64,000 nt of DNA from Bog-532 sp963775825 (GCA_963775825.1 CAVZKY010000032.1:1-64000), one strand, 5' to 3'. Shown: positions 1-10,034, numbered from the stretch's first letter. Translations and numbers: made by a program. Notes: generated from the letters alone by a model not told the origin.

Positions 1-23
1 CGCGCTGACCAGGCCCGCCGGAC

Positions 24-128
24 GCCCTCAGCTGAGTACCGGGCGCCCTCAGTTAAGCACCCGGCGCCCTCAGTTAAGCACCCGGCGCTCTCAGTTAAGC
101 ACCCGGCGCCCTCAGTTGAGGACGCGGC
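24..128. repeat. 21-bp tandem repeat, five copies, overlapping the ABC gene stop
   Basis: Five head-to-tail copies with an exact 21-bp spacing: the trinucleotide tca recurs at 28, 49, 70, 91 and 112. The last copy contains the real stop codon and last codons of the minus-strand ABC remnant. Read on that strand, every complete copy encodes about GRRVLN followed by TGA, all in the same phase, so the array is a serial copy of the gene's own 3' end. Confidence 0.9.
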
Positions 129-1080
129 GGGTGAAGGTGCGGGTCCCCAGGTAGCCGATCAGCGCCGCCCCGCCGATCAGCACGAGCAGGATCGCCCACA
201 TGGCCAGGTGGCCGACGCCCGGGGTCAGCACCGCGCGAAGTCCCTCGGACATGTACACCATCGGGTTGAACAGGACGGCGATCTGTAGCCAGCGGATGTG
301 GTGCAGCGCGGACCACGGGTAGTACACGCAGCCCAGCATCGTGGCGGGCAGCAGGATCACCGCGAACAGCATCTGCATCTTCCGCGGGTCCATCAGAGTG
401 CCGAGCAGCAGGCCGAGGGCCGCGGTCAGCATGGACGCCGCGACCAGGATGAGCGCGAGCAGGGGCCAGTTCGTCACCTGCGCGTGCGGGGCCTGCCCGG
501 CCGCGTGCACGTACAGCACGATCGGGATCACGATCAGCGCCCCACGAACGCCTGGACCGCGCCAGCCACGATCTTCTGGAAAGCGAGCACCCCGAGCGGG
601 ACCGGGGCTAGCGCCCGGTCCTCGATCGTGCGCTGCCAGGAGAACTCCATGACCAGCGGGAACGTGGTCGCAGTGATCCCCTGCATGAGCAGCCTGCGGG
701 ACCACGCCGATGGTCCGCTTCACGCCGACCGGGTCGGCTACCACGTCGCGGCCGGACACCCAGGCGTGGCCGCCGGTCGGGACGATGAGCGTGGTCAGCA
801 TGCCGATCGTGGTCGATTTGCCGGCCCCGTTCGGCCCGAGCAGGCCGAAGAACTCCCCCGCCGCGACGTACAGGCTGATGCCCCGGACAGCCGGAACGTC
901 CCCGCGCGAGGTCGTATAGGTCTTGCGCAGATCCTCGGTGCGGATGGCCGCCGCTGTGGGCGGCGAGATGGTCACGGACCGCACTCCCGGCACGGTCGCC
1001 TGGTTTATGGGCGACTGGATCACCGGCCGCTCCTTCGTCGTTCCCCCGTAGCTAGTGACACAAAGTTCAGCGCCCCGCAT
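112..1080 (-). pseudogene. Chimeric remnant of an ABC-2 drug exporter: ATPase N-terminus joined to permease C-terminus
   Basis: The first part is a DrrA-type ATP-binding subunit with Walker A GPNGAGKSTT, running only to the Q-loop (IGVVPQ). The Walker B, signature and switch regions are absent. Near position 690 the reading changes to an ABC-2 permease: the adjacent frame gives LLMQGITATTFPLVMEFSWQ, and the ORF frame is regained near 540 at LIVIPIVLYVHAAG, followed by membrane helices to the end. The simplest reading is an internal deletion of roughly the last two thirds of the ATPase and the first part of the permease, plus a one-base indel. The ORF can start at 1080, but GTG at 975 (VTISPP) with an upstream GGGAG looks more like the ATPase start. 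It lies after mltG, where other actinomycetes often have aroE. An assembly collapse across a paired drrA-drrB locus would look the same. It cannot be a working transporter as read. Confidence 0.75.
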
Positions 1081-1092
1081 GACACGCTGTCA
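1080..1092. promoter_or_regulatory. Possible operator: 5-3-5 inverted repeat upstream of the ABC remnant
   Basis: TGACA-CGC-TGTCA is a perfect inverted repeat in an AT-richer stretch (1080-1110). On the minus strand its right half is part of TTGACA, a good -35 box for the ABC gene, but no convincing -10 box follows. TetR-type control of drug exporters is common, but no regulator gene is present in the window. Short palindromes can arise by chance. Confidence 0.3.
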
Positions 1093-1180
1093 AAGTATTT
1101 TTGATCGTAAAACTAACCTTCCCCGAGGACCGGGGGACCAGGCATGCGGTGACCGGAACCGCCCAGCGCGAGGCGTGGGT

Positions 1181-1210
1181 CGCCCAGCCCGGCTACCCGC
1201 CCAGCCCGGC
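1181..1210. repeat. 17-bp tandem duplication spanning the mltG stop codon
   Basis: The 13-mer cgcccagcccggc occurs at 1181 and again at 1198 (period 17). The mltG stop (TAG at 1193-1195 on the minus strand) sits at the boundary, so the last GLGG-coding bases are repeated directly after the stop. Confidence 0.7.
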
Positions 1211-3052
1211 GAGGGTGCTGGAGAAATTGGTCACGCCGTTCTTTTCGGTCACGAAGTACAGCCAGTTGCCGGCCGCCGGGTGCAGCGCCGCCTCGATCGC
1301 CGCGTTACCCGGGCTGTCGATCGGCCCCGGCGGCAGCCCCTTGTGCAGGTAGGTGTTGTACGGGGTGTTGGAATGGATCTGCTGTTCGGTGACGGTCGTG
1401 CCGAACTGGCCCAGCCCGTAGAGCACTGTGCTGTCGAACTGCAGCGGCATGCCGGCCGCCAGCCGGTTGGCGATCACCCGGGAGATCTTGGGATAGTCGG
1501 AGAGTCGACCGCCTTCGGCCTGCAGCAGGCTCGCCACGGTGATCACCTGCGCCGCGGTCATGTGGGCCTGGGCCGCCGCAGTTGTCAGGTTTATCTTCGC
1601 CGCTTCCTGGTTGAAGCTGGCGACCATCTGCTGCAGCACGATCGTGGCGGACATGTTCGGCTGGACGTCGTAGGTCGCCGGCCACAGGTAGCCCTCCGGG
1701 TTGCCGTCAGCGTAACTGGGCAGGCCCAGCGAGCCCGGGTTGGCGAGGGCCTGCTTGTAGTCGGCCGCGGGGATCCCGGACTTGGCCGCCAGCTCCGCCT
1801 CGGTCTGGGAAATCCGCCACCCTTCCGGGATCGCGATCTTGTCCTGGATCCGCGTGGCGGGGTTGAGCAGCAGCGCGAAGGCCAGCGTCGCCTTCATCTG
1901 CTTGTGCATCCGGTAGAAGCCCGGCTCCAGGCCGCGCTGGTCGGTGCTGTGCTCGGCGGCCAGCTCGAACGCGCGGACGCTGGCCACCACACCTAGGGTG
2001 ACCAGCCGCTGGCCGACCGCGGTGGCCGTCTGGCCCGACTGCACCTGGACGATCGCCTGCCCGCTACCGTCGCTTGCGTAGTCGGCGGGGTGGTACTTGC
2101 TCATGTACAGGTGCAACACGTAGACACCGCCGATCACCAGCGGCGTCAGGATGACCACCAGTGCGACCAGCGGGGCGATCCAGCGTGACCGGCGGCGCCT
2201 GGGCCTGCCGGCGGCCCTCCGGCCCCGCCGCTCGCCGCCGTCGTCTTCCTCGTCGTCGTCACGGTCGCGGGGACCGCCGAGGCCGGGGACGAAGCGGTCG
2301 TCCTCATAGGCGCCGTCGGGGTAGGCCTCGTCCCAGGGGGGACCTTCGGCGTGGTGCGCGACGTGGTTGACGTGGTCGTCACGGCGACCGCGCCCGGGCC
2401 CCGGGGCGTCCGGAGCACTGGACGCCTTGCCGCGGCGCCGCCCCCGGTAGCCACCTGGCTCCGGCTCCGGCTCGTCCTGCGGGTACCCGCGTCCGGCGGG
2501 GTAACGGCCACCGGGATCGTCGAGGTCACCGGAGTCGTTGGGGTCGTAGAGTTCGCCGCGCTGGAAGGGGTCTTCTGGCTGGTGGTCGCCCCGCGGCCGA
2601 TTGCCCGGCGGCCGGTCGCCCTGCTCGTAGCCGCGATCACGGGGCGGATCCTCGTCGCCGGAGGGGCCCCGGTCGCTGCGGTAGCTGTCGGCGCGGGCAG
2701 GGCCCCGGCCAACGGGAAAGGCTGCGCCTCGTGGATCTTCCACGTTACGGGGATTCCCCAGGTCACGGCGGTTACGCCCATCGCGGGGACTGCGCTCATC
2801 ATCGGGATAGCTGCCGTCGCGGGGATAGCCGTCGCGGGGATAGCCGTCGCGGGACATGCCGTCGGGGCCAGCGGGGGCCGGGCCACGAAGGTATCCCCCA
2901 TCACGCGGGGAGCCCCCGCCACGTGGGGAGCCTCCGCCACGCGGGGAGCTGGGTGCGGCGCCGTCGCCGCCGGGCCACGGCACCGCGGGCTCGCCGGGCC
3001 GGGCGTGACGGCGCACGGGCCGGCCTTCCTCCGTGCCGTCCCCGTCAGTCAT
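1193..3052 (-). CDS. mltG: Endolytic murein transglycosylase MltG (YceG family) with long disordered N-terminus
   Basis: MltG cleaves nascent glycan strands at the outer face of the membrane and helps terminate peptidoglycan polymerisation. Residues 1-285 are a hydrophilic Arg/Asp/Gly/Pro-rich cytoplasmic tail with short repeats (SPRGGG near the start, then RDGYP repeated at the DNA level near 2815-2860). One membrane segment lies at 291-317 (WIAPLVALVVILTPLVIGGV). The YceG domain fills the rest: IPEGWRISQ, NPEGYLWPATYDV, and ASLLQAEG, whose Glu (about residue 513) is the expected catalytic acid. SNTPYNTYLHKGLPPGPI is the family C-terminal signature. The start ATG overlaps the ruvX stop (ATGA, 3049-3052), so the two are translationally coupled. 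The length of 619 aa exceeds the usual 350-450 only because of the tail, which is typical of actinomycetes. Confidence 0.92.
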   Translation of the reverse strand: MTDGDGTEEGRPVRRHARPGEPAVPWPGGDGAAPSSPRGGGSPRGGGSPRDGGYLRGPAPAGPDGMSRDGYPRDGYPRDGSYPDDERSPRDGRNRRDLGNPRNVEDPRGAAFPVGRGPARADSYRSDRGPSGDEDPPRDRGYEQGDRPPGNRPRGDHQPEDPFQRGELYDPNDSGDLDDPGGRYPAGRGYPQDEPEPEPGGYRGRRRGKASSAPDAPGPGRGRRDDHVNHVAHHAEGPPWDEAYPDGAYEDDRFVPGLGGPRDRDDDEEDDGGERRGRRAAGRPRRRRSRWIAPLVALVVILTPLVIGGVYVLHLYMSKYHPADYASDGSGQAIVQVQSGQTATAVGQRLVTLGVVASVRAFELAAEHSTDQRGLEPGFYRMHKQMKATLAFALLLNPATRIQDKIAIPEGWRISQTEAELAAKSGIPAADYKQALANPGSLGLPSYADGNPEGYLWPATYDVQPNMSATIVLQQMVASFNQEAAKINLTTAAAQAHMTAAQVITVASLLQAEGGRLSDYPKISRVIANRLAAGMPLQFDSTVLYGLGQFGTTVTEQQIHSNTPYNTYLHKGLPPGPIDSPGNAAIEAALHPAAGNWLYFVTEKNGVTNFSSTLAGLGG

Positions 3053-3549
3053 CCCGTGACACCACCCGGTATCACCACGAGCTCGCCGGGCGGATGTCCC
3101 GTGGCCCGCTCCGCGTCCAGCGCCGCCTGCAGGAGCACCGCGGCGGCCGCCTGGTCGACGATCTGCCGCCGGGCCCGGGAATCCTTCCCGCTCTGGCGGA
3201 GCACGGCGTGCGCGGTCGTGGTCGTGAACCGCTCGTCGAACAGCCGGACCGGCACCGGGGCGATCCGGGCCGCCAGCGCCGAAGCCACCTGGCGCGCGGC
3301 CGCTGCTGCCGGGCCCTCACGTCCCGCGAGGGTCATGGGCAGGCCGACGATGACCTCGAGCGCGTCGTGGCCGGTGACCAGTCCGGCCAGCCGGTCGATG
3401 TCCGCACGGCTGTGCGCGATCATCTCGAGCGGGCTGGCCAGCACGCCGCCGGGATCGCTGCGAGCTACGCCGACGCGGACGGAGCCGACGTCCACGCCCA
3501 GCCGGACGCCGCTTCTCACCGCGGCGGAGCCAGACAGCAGGGGCAGCAT
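3049..3549 (-). CDS. ruvX: Putative pre-16S rRNA nuclease / Holliday-junction resolvase-like protein RuvX (YqgF)
   Basis: A 166-aa RNase-H-fold protein of normal family length. The N-terminal strand RLGVDVGSVRVGVARSD carries the first acidic catalytic residue. VGLPMTLAGREG and the segment VRLFDERFTTTTAHAVLR hold the other conserved elements, and the C-terminal HHxD-like region is replaced by KDSRARRQIVDQAAAAVLLQ, as usual in this family. Its Escherichia coli relative processes 16S rRNA ends. This is the intact one of two copies. It follows the broken alaS copy by 22 bp, and its stop overlaps the mltG start. Confidence 0.9.
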   Translation of the reverse strand: MLPLLSGSAAVRSGVRLGVDVGSVRVGVARSDPGGVLASPLEMIAHSRADIDRLAGLVTGHDALEVIVGLPMTLAGREGPAAAAARQVASALAARIAPVPVRLFDERFTTTTAHAVLRQSGKDSRARRQIVDQAAAAVLLQAALDAERATGHPPGELVVIPGGVTG

Positions 3550-3571
3550 GCCATCACGTTAGCCTGCTGGA

Positions 3572-6297
3572 CTAGGCGCCGTCCCTGAAAGCTTTCCGAA
3601 CCGCGACAAACGCCCCCTCGATCACAGCCCTTCCGTCGTCCCCTAGCGGCGCACCACCGCCCTGGGCCACATCGGGCTTGCCCCCGCCACCGCCGCCGAG
3701 CGCCTTGGCCGCCACACCCACCAGGCGGCCCGCGGCGAGCCCGCGGTCACGGGCCGCGTCGTTGACGGCCACCACGACCACCGGCCGGTCGGCCGGGACA
3801 CCCAGCACCATGACCACGGCCGGGAGCCCGGCCAGAAGCCGGCCCCGGATGTCGAGCGCGAGCTTGCGGATGCTGTCGGAGTCTGTCCCGGCGGGAACCT
3901 GGTGCGCGACGAACGCGACGCCGTCGATCTCCTCGGGGTGCGCGGCCAGCTCACCGGCCGCCTCCAGCAGCTGAGCCGACCGGACCCGCTGCAGCTCCCG
4001 CTCGGCGTCACGGAGCCGGGTGACCATCGTGGAGATCCGCTCGGGCAGTTCCTCGCGCCGTACCTTGAGCTGCTCGCTGAGCTGGCTGACCAGAATGTTC
4101 TCCTTGGCCAGGAACCGGAAGGCGTCGATGCCGACGAGCGCCTCGACCCGGCGCACCCCCGATCCGATCGAGCTCTCACTGAGCAGCTTGACCAAGCCGA
4201 GCTGGCCCGAGTGCGCGACGTGCGTGCCGCCGCACAGCTCACGGGAGTATTCGCCAACCTCGACGACGCGGACCTCGTCCCCGTACTTCTCGCCGAACAG
4301 CGCCAGCGCGCCCATCGAGCGCGCCTTCTCGATAGAGGTGTGGTAGGCGCGGACGTCCAGGTCGTTGATGAGCACCTGGTTGACCTCGTCCTCGGTCTCG
4401 CTCAGCACGGACCGCGGCACGGCGCCCGGCGAGGTGAAGTCGAACCGCAGCCGGCCGGGCGCGTTCTCCGACCCGGCCTGCGCGGCCGCATCGCCGAGCG
4501 CGCCCCGCAGCGCCCGGTGCACGAGGTGGGTCGCCGTATGCGAGCGGGAGATGGCCCGGCGGCGCTCCACGTCGATCTGCGCGTACGCGGGCGAGCCCAC
4601 CAGGATCTGGCCGGACCGCACCTTGCCCCGGTGCACGATCAGCCCGGGCAGCGGGACCTGGACGTCGAAGACCTCGACCTCACTGTCCGGCGTGCCGCCG
4701 CTGCCGAGCACGCGGATCACGCCCCCGTCGGGCAGCTGTCCGCCGCTCTCGGCGTAGAACGGCGTCCGGTCGAGCACGACCGACACCGCCTCGCCCTGCG
4801 CTGGCCGAGGCGACCGGCAGGTCGTCGACCAGCAGGCCCACCACCGTGGCGTCGCCCACGAATTCGTCGTAGCCGGTGAAGATGACCGGGCCGGTCCGCT
4901 CGCGCAGATCCGCGAGCACGGAGATGTCGGCGTTGCCGGTCTTCTTCTGCGCGGCGTCGGCCTTGGCCCGCTCGCGCTGGGCCGCCATCAGCCGCCGGAA
5001 GCCCTCCTCGTCGACCGACAGCCCCTGCTCCTCCGCCATCTCCAGGGTGAGCTCGATCGGGAAACCGTAGGTGTCGTGCAGCTGGAACGCCTGCTCGCCG
5101 GACAGCTTCTGGGACTTCTTACGCCGGGTCTCCTCCATCGCGGCGTCGAAGATCGCGGTGCCGGTGCGCAGGGTGCCGAGGAACGCCGTCTCCTCCGCGT
5201 CCAGCACGGTCTGGATGTTGGCCGCGTCCCGTCGCAGTTCCGGGTACAGCGGGGCCATCGCCTCGATCGCGGTGGTGCCCAGCTCGGGCAGGTACCGGAC
5301 ACTGGGCCGCCCGCACCGCCGCGCTGGCCGCCGGCCAGCATGCGCAGGTTGCGGATGCTGCGGCGCAGGATCCGGCGCAGCACGTAGCCGCGTCCCTCGT
5401 TGCTCGGCAGCACGCCGTCGTCGACGAGCATCACCGATGCGCGGATGTGGTCGGCGACGACCTTGAGAGCGACATCCACCGCTCATCCTGGCCGTACCGC
5501 TGCTCGGTCAGCTCGGCCGCGCGGTCCAGAATCTTCCAGGTGGTGTCGATCTCGTAGATGTTGTCGACGCCCTGCAAGAGGGCCGCCATCCGCTCCAGGC
5601 CCATCCCGGTGTCGACGTTGCGGAACGGCAGCGGCCCCGCGATGTCGAAGTCGGTCTTGCTGCGCACCGCGCTGAGCTGGTCCTGCATGAAGACGAGGTT
5701 CCACACCTCCAGGTAGCGGTCCTCGTCGGCCTCCGGGCCGCCCTCCTTGCCGTACTCCGCGCCCCGGTCGTAGTAGATCTCCGAGCAGGGGCCGCCCGGG
5801 CCGGGGACACCCATGTGCCAGTAGTTGTCGGCCAGGCCGCGGCGCTGGATACGGCTCTCCGGGAGCTTGATCACGTCCCGCCAGATGCCGTAGGCCTCGT
5901 CGTCCTCGGGCAGCACGGTCGCCCATAGCCGGTCCTCCGGGAAGCCGAACCCGCCGTCGTGCTCGGACCGGGTCAGCAGCTCCCAGGCGTACGGGATCGC
6001 CATGTCCTTGAAGTAGTCGCCGAACGACCAGTTCCCCAGCATCTGGAAGAACGTGGCGTGCCGGGTGGTCTTGCCGACTTCCTCGATATCGAGGGTCCGC
6101 ATGCACTTCTGCACGTCCGCGGCCGCCGGAACGGCGGGGTCTGCTGGCCGAGCAGGTACGGCTTGAACGGCTGCATTCCGGCGATGACGAACAGCACCGT
6201 GGGATCGTCGGCCACCAGGTTGGCCGACGGGAACGATCGTGTGCCCGTGCTGCTCGAAATACCCGAGGAAACGGCGCGCGATCTCTGCCGACTCCAT
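3572..6297 (-). pseudogene. alaS: Alanine-tRNA ligase, duplicate copy broken by five indels
   Basis: This aligns end to end with the intact copy at 7290-10013 but is split over three frames. Comparing the two copies places indels near 6228 (extra base, start of the core), 6125 (GC-rich run), 5480 (missing base after YGQDER), 5305 (glycine-rich linker) and 4800 (extra g before the editing domain). The C-terminal part (3572-4786) is open and still has the editing-site SHTATHLVH and CGGTHVAHSGQLG. A contiguous enzyme cannot be made from this frame set. The nucleotide identity to the intact copy is so high that the duplication must be recent or the copies homogenised. Sequencing indels could also account for the breaks. 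Confidence 0.85.
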
Positions 6298-6384
6298 CAG
6301 CGGCCATCCTTCTCATGATCAATACGGCCGCGCGGGCGGCCGTTGATTGCAGGTGTATTCGCCCTTATCGGTGCTCTGGTCAGG

Positions 6385-6771
6385 TTAGGGCCTGGCTGGC
6401 TCTGCTGCCGATTCATATACAGGTCCATCCTCCCGCACGTCGCGGGCGAACCGGCTGGCCGAGCGGACCTGGGCGATGGCGGCCTTCTGGGTGCGCCACG
6501 CGGCTCGGGAGGTACGCCAGGCCATGCGGGCCGTCTCCACTGACCCTGAGTGCGGGCCTGCGCGGGGCTTGGCGCCGAGCCGGCTGTCTGGGCTGGGTTC
6601 GCGGCCTGGCGGCGGCAGGGCCGACGCGCGCTGGCGGCCGGGCCCCGCCGGGTCGTGTCCGGCTGCGGGGGCCGGAACGGCCGGGTGCCGCTCCGGACCG
6701 GTCACCGGCCACCCGGGCGGAGATGGCCCGGCCCACCGCCGTCCTTCCTCTGTGCCGTCCTCGTCGCTCAT
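6385..6771 (-). pseudogene. Truncated DUF6167 copy fused to the mltG start (duplication junction)
   Basis: The open frame starts with the first codons of an mltG copy (MSDEDGTEEGR, compare MTDGDGTEEGR in the real gene), crosses the duplication join at about 6750, and continues in sequence matching the DUF6167 gene at 10035-10532. The conserved block RMAWRTSRAAWRTQKAAIAQ is readable. Further indels shift the frame on both sides, including two missing bases near 6430, so the C-terminus differs from the intact copy. It lacks the N-terminal membrane-type segment of the parent. Probably not functional. Confidence 0.75.
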
Positions 6772-7267
6772 CCCGTGACACCACCCGGTATCACCACGAG
6801 CTCGCCGGGCGGACGTCCGGTGGCCCGCTCCGCGTCCAGCGCCGCCTGCAGGAGCACCGCGGCCGCCGCCTGGTCGACGATCTGCCGCCGGGCCCGGGAA
6901 TCCTTCCCGCTCTGGCGGAGCACGGCGTGCGCGGTCGTAGTCGTGAACCGCTCGTCGAGCAGCCGGACCGGCACCGGGGCGATCCGGGCCGCCAGCGCCG
7001 AAGCCACCTCGCGGGCGGCCGCTGCGGCTGGGCCCTCGCGTCCCGCGAGGGTCGTGGGCAGGCCAACGATGACCTCGAGCGCGTCGTGGCCGGTGACCAG
7101 TTCGGCCAGCCGGTCGATGTCTGCACGGCTGTGCGCGATCATCTCGAGCGGGCTGGCCAGGACGCCCCGGGATCGCTGCGAGCCACGCCGACGCGCACGG
7201 AGCCGACGTCGACGCCCAGCCGGACGCCGCTTCTCACCGTGGCGGAGCCAGACAGCATGGGCAGCAT
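6768..7267 (-). pseudogene. ruvX: ruvX, second copy, frameshifted near its N-terminus
   Basis: It is nearly identical to ruvX at 3049-3549, but a base is missing at about 7168 (gacgccccggg against cacgccgccggg). The first 35 or so codons, including the GVDVGSVRVG strand with the first catalytic Asp, are therefore out of frame with the rest. The remaining 124 codons are open to a stop at 6768. It follows the intact alaS copy by 22 bp. Confidence 0.85.
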
Positions 7268-7289
7268 CCCATCACGTTAGCCTGCCGGA

Positions 7290-10013
7290 CTAGGCGCCGT
7301 CCCTGAAAGCCTTCCGAACCGCGACAAACGCCCCCTCGATCACAGCCCTTCCGTCGTCCCCGAGCGGCGCACCACCGCCCTGGGCCACATCGGGCTTGCC
7401 CCCGCCGCCGCCGCCCAGCGTCTTGGCCGCTACGCCCACCAATCGGCCCGCGGCGAGCCCGCGGTCACGCGCCGCGTCGTTGACGGCCACCACGACCACC
7501 GGCCGGTGGCCGGGACACCCAGGACCATGACCACGGCCGGGCGCCCGGCGAAGCCGGCCCCGGATGTCGAGCGCGAGCTTGCGGATGCTGTCCGCGTCTG
7601 TTCCGGCGGGAACCTGGTGCGCGACGAACGCAACGCCGTCGATCTCCTCGGGGCGTGCGGCCAGCTCACCGGCCGCCTCCAGCAGCTGAGCCGACCGGAC
7701 TCGCTGCAGCTCCCGCTCGGCGTCACGGAGCCGGGTGACGATTGAGGAGATCCGCTCGGGCAGTTCCTCGCGCCGTACCTTGAGCTGCTCGCTGAGCTGG
7801 CTGACCAGAATGTTCTCCTTGGCCAGGAACCGGAAGGCGTCGATGCCGACGAGCGCCTCGACCCGGCGCACCCCCGATCCGATCGAGCTCTCACTGAGCA
7901 GCTTGACCAAGCCGAGCTGGCCCGAGTGCGCGACGTGTGTGCCGCCGCACAGCTCACGGGAGTATTCGCCGACCTCGACGACGCGGACCTCGTCGCCGTA
8001 CTTCTCGCCGAACAGCGCCAGCGCGCCCATCGAGCGCGCCTTCTCGATAGAGGTGTGGTAGGCGCGGACATCCAGGTCGTTGATGAGCACCTGGTTGACC
8101 TCGTCCTCGGTCTCGCTCAGCACGGACCGCGGCACGGCGCCCGGCGAGGTGAAGTCGAACCGCAGCCGGCCGGGCGCGTTCTCCGACCCGGCCTGCGCGG
8201 CCGCATCGCCGAGCGCGCCCCGCAGCGCCCGGTGCACGAGGTGGGTCGCGGTATGCGAGCGGGAGATGGCCCGGCGGCGCTCCACGTCGATCTGCGCGTA
8301 CGCGGGCGAGCCCACCAGGATCTGGCCGGACCGCACCTTGCCCCGGTGCACGATCAGCCCGGGCAGCGGGACCTGGACGTCGAAGACCTCGACCTCACTG
8401 TCCGGCGTGCCGCCGCTGCCGAGCACGCGGATCACGCCCCCGTCGGGCAGCTGTCCGCCGCTCTCGGCGTAGAACGGCGTCCGGTCGAGCACGACCGACA
8501 CCGCCTCGCCCTGCGCTGCCGAGGCGACCGGCAGGTCGTCGACCAGCAGGCCCACCACCGTGGCGTCGCCCACGAATTCGTCGTAGCCGGTGAAGATGAC
8601 CGGGCCGGTCCGCTCGCGCAGATCCGCGAGCACGGAGATGTCGGCGTTGCCGGTCTTCTTCTGCGCGGCGTCGGCCTTGGCCCGCTCGCGCTGGGCCGCC
8701 ATCAGCCGCCGGAAGCCCTCCTCGTCGACCGACAGCCCCTGCTCCTCCGCCATCTCCAGGGTGAGCTCGATCGGGAAACCGTAGGTGTCGTGCAGCTGGA
8801 ACGCCTGCTCGCCGGACAGCTTCTGGGACTTCTTACGCCGGGTCTCCTCCATCGCGGCGTCGAAGATCGCGGTGCCGGTGCGCAGGGTGCCGAGGAACGC
8901 CGTCTCCTCCGCGTCCAGCACGGTCTGGATGTTGGCCGCGTCCCGTCGCAGTTCCGGGTACAGCGGGGCCATCGCCTCGATCGCGGTGGTGCCCAGCTCG
9001 GGCAGGTACCGGTCACCGGCGCCGCCCGCACCGCCGCGCTGGCCGCCGGCCAGCATACGCAGGTTGCGGATGCTGCGGCGCAGGATCCGGCGCAGCACGT
9101 AGCCGCGTCCCTCGTTGCTCGGCAGCACGCCGTCGTCGACGAGCATCACCGATGCGCGGATGTGGTCGGCGACGACCTTGAGCGCGACATCCACCCGCTC
9201 ATCCTGGCCGTACCGCTGCTCGGTCAGCTCGGCCGCGCGGTCCAGAATCTTCCAGGTGGTGTCGATCTCGTAGATGTTGTCGACGCCCTGCAGGAGGGCC
9301 GCCATCCGCTCCAGGCCCATCCCGGTGTCCACGTTGCGGAACGGCAGCGGCCCCGCGATGTCGAAGTCGGTCTTGCTACGCACCGCGCTGAGCTGGTCCT
9401 GCATGAAGACGAGGTTCCACACCTCCAGGTAGCGGTCCTCATCGGCCTCCGGGCCGCCCTCCTTGCCGTATTCCACGCCCCGGTCGTAGTAGATCTCCGA
9501 GCAGGGGCCGCCCGGGCCGGGGACACCCATGTGCCAGTAGTTGTCGGCCAGGCCGCGGCGCTGGATACGGCTCTCCGGGAGCTTGATCACGTCCCGCCAG
9601 ATGCCGTAGGCCTCGTCGTCCTCGGGCAGCACGGTCGCCCATAGCCGGTCCTCCGGGAAGCCGAACCCGCCGTCGTGCTCGGACCGGGTCAGCAGCTCCC
9701 AGGCGTACGGGATCGCCATGTCCTTGAAGTAGTCGCCGAACGACCAGTTCCCCAGCATCTGGAAGAACGTGGCGTGCCGGGTGGTCTTGCCGACTTCCTC
9801 GATATCGGAGGTCCGCATGCACTTCTGCACGTCCGCGGCCCGGCGGAACGGCGGGGTCTGCTGGCCGAGCAGGTACGGCTTGAAAGGCTGCATTCCGGCG
9901 ATGACGAACAGCACCGTGGGATCGTCGGCCACCAGGCTGGCCGAGGGAACGATCGTGTGCCCGTGCTGCTCGAAGTACCCCAGGAAACGGCGCGCGATCT
10001 CTGCCGACTCCAT
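7290..10013 (-). CDS. alaS: Alanine-tRNA ligase, intact copy
   Basis: Charges tRNA-Ala. At 907 aa it has the full class II layout: the catalytic core at the N-terminus (ESAEIARRFLGYFEQHGH, HATFFQMLGNWSFGDYFK), the tRNA-recognition helical region (RGYVLRRILRRSIRNLRML), the editing domain with zinc-type ligands (SHTATHLVH near residue 590 and CGGTHVAHSG near 690), and a C-terminal DHHA1/C-Ala domain ending in a glycine-rich GGGGGGKPDVAQGGG. Near 7505-7550 two indels relative to the other copy cancel out and garble about 13 residues (LRRAPGRGHGPGC in place of LLAGLPAVVMVLG), outside the core and editing sites. The start ATG is preceded by GAAGGA. It is the only complete alaS here, so it should supply the activity. 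Confidence 0.93.
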   Translation of the reverse strand: MESAEIARRFLGYFEQHGHTIVPSASLVADDPTVLFVIAGMQPFKPYLLGQQTPPFRRAADVQKCMRTSDIEEVGKTTRHATFFQMLGNWSFGDYFKDMAIPYAWELLTRSEHDGGFGFPEDRLWATVLPEDDEAYGIWRDVIKLPESRIQRRGLADNYWHMGVPGPGGPCSEIYYDRGVEYGKEGGPEADEDRYLEVWNLVFMQDQLSAVRSKTDFDIAGPLPFRNVDTGMGLERMAALLQGVDNIYEIDTTWKILDRAAELTEQRYGQDERVDVALKVVADHIRASVMLVDDGVLPSNEGRGYVLRRILRRSIRNLRMLAGGQRGGAGGAGDRYLPELGTTAIEAMAPLYPELRRDAANIQTVLDAEETAFLGTLRTGTAIFDAAMEETRRKKSQKLSGEQAFQLHDTYGFPIELTLEMAEEQGLSVDEEGFRRLMAAQRERAKADAAQKKTGNADISVLADLRERTGPVIFTGYDEFVGDATVVGLLVDDLPVASAAQGEAVSVVLDRTPFYAESGGQLPDGGVIRVLGSGGTPDSEVEVFDVQVPLPGLIVHRGKVRSGQILVGSPAYAQIDVERRRAISRSHTATHLVHRALRGALGDAAAQAGSENAPGRLRFDFTSPGAVPRSVLSETEDEVNQVLINDLDVRAYHTSIEKARSMGALALFGEKYGDEVRVVEVGEYSRELCGGTHVAHSGQLGLVKLLSESSIGSGVRRVEALVGIDAFRFLAKENILVSQLSEQLKVRREELPERISSIVTRLRDAERELQRVRSAQLLEAAGELAARPEEIDGVAFVAHQVPAGTDADSIRKLALDIRGRLRRAPGRGHGPGCPGHRPVVVVAVNDAARDRGLAAGRLVGVAAKTLGGGGGGKPDVAQGGGAPLGDDGRAVIEGAFVAVRKAFRDGA

Positions 10014-10034
10014 CAGCGGCCATCCTTCTCATGA

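Noticed and set aside
7926..9644. Long plus-strand open frame of 572 codons
   Set aside because: It is antisense to alaS and reflects GC-rich third positions; the matching antisense frame also exists over the other alaS copy.
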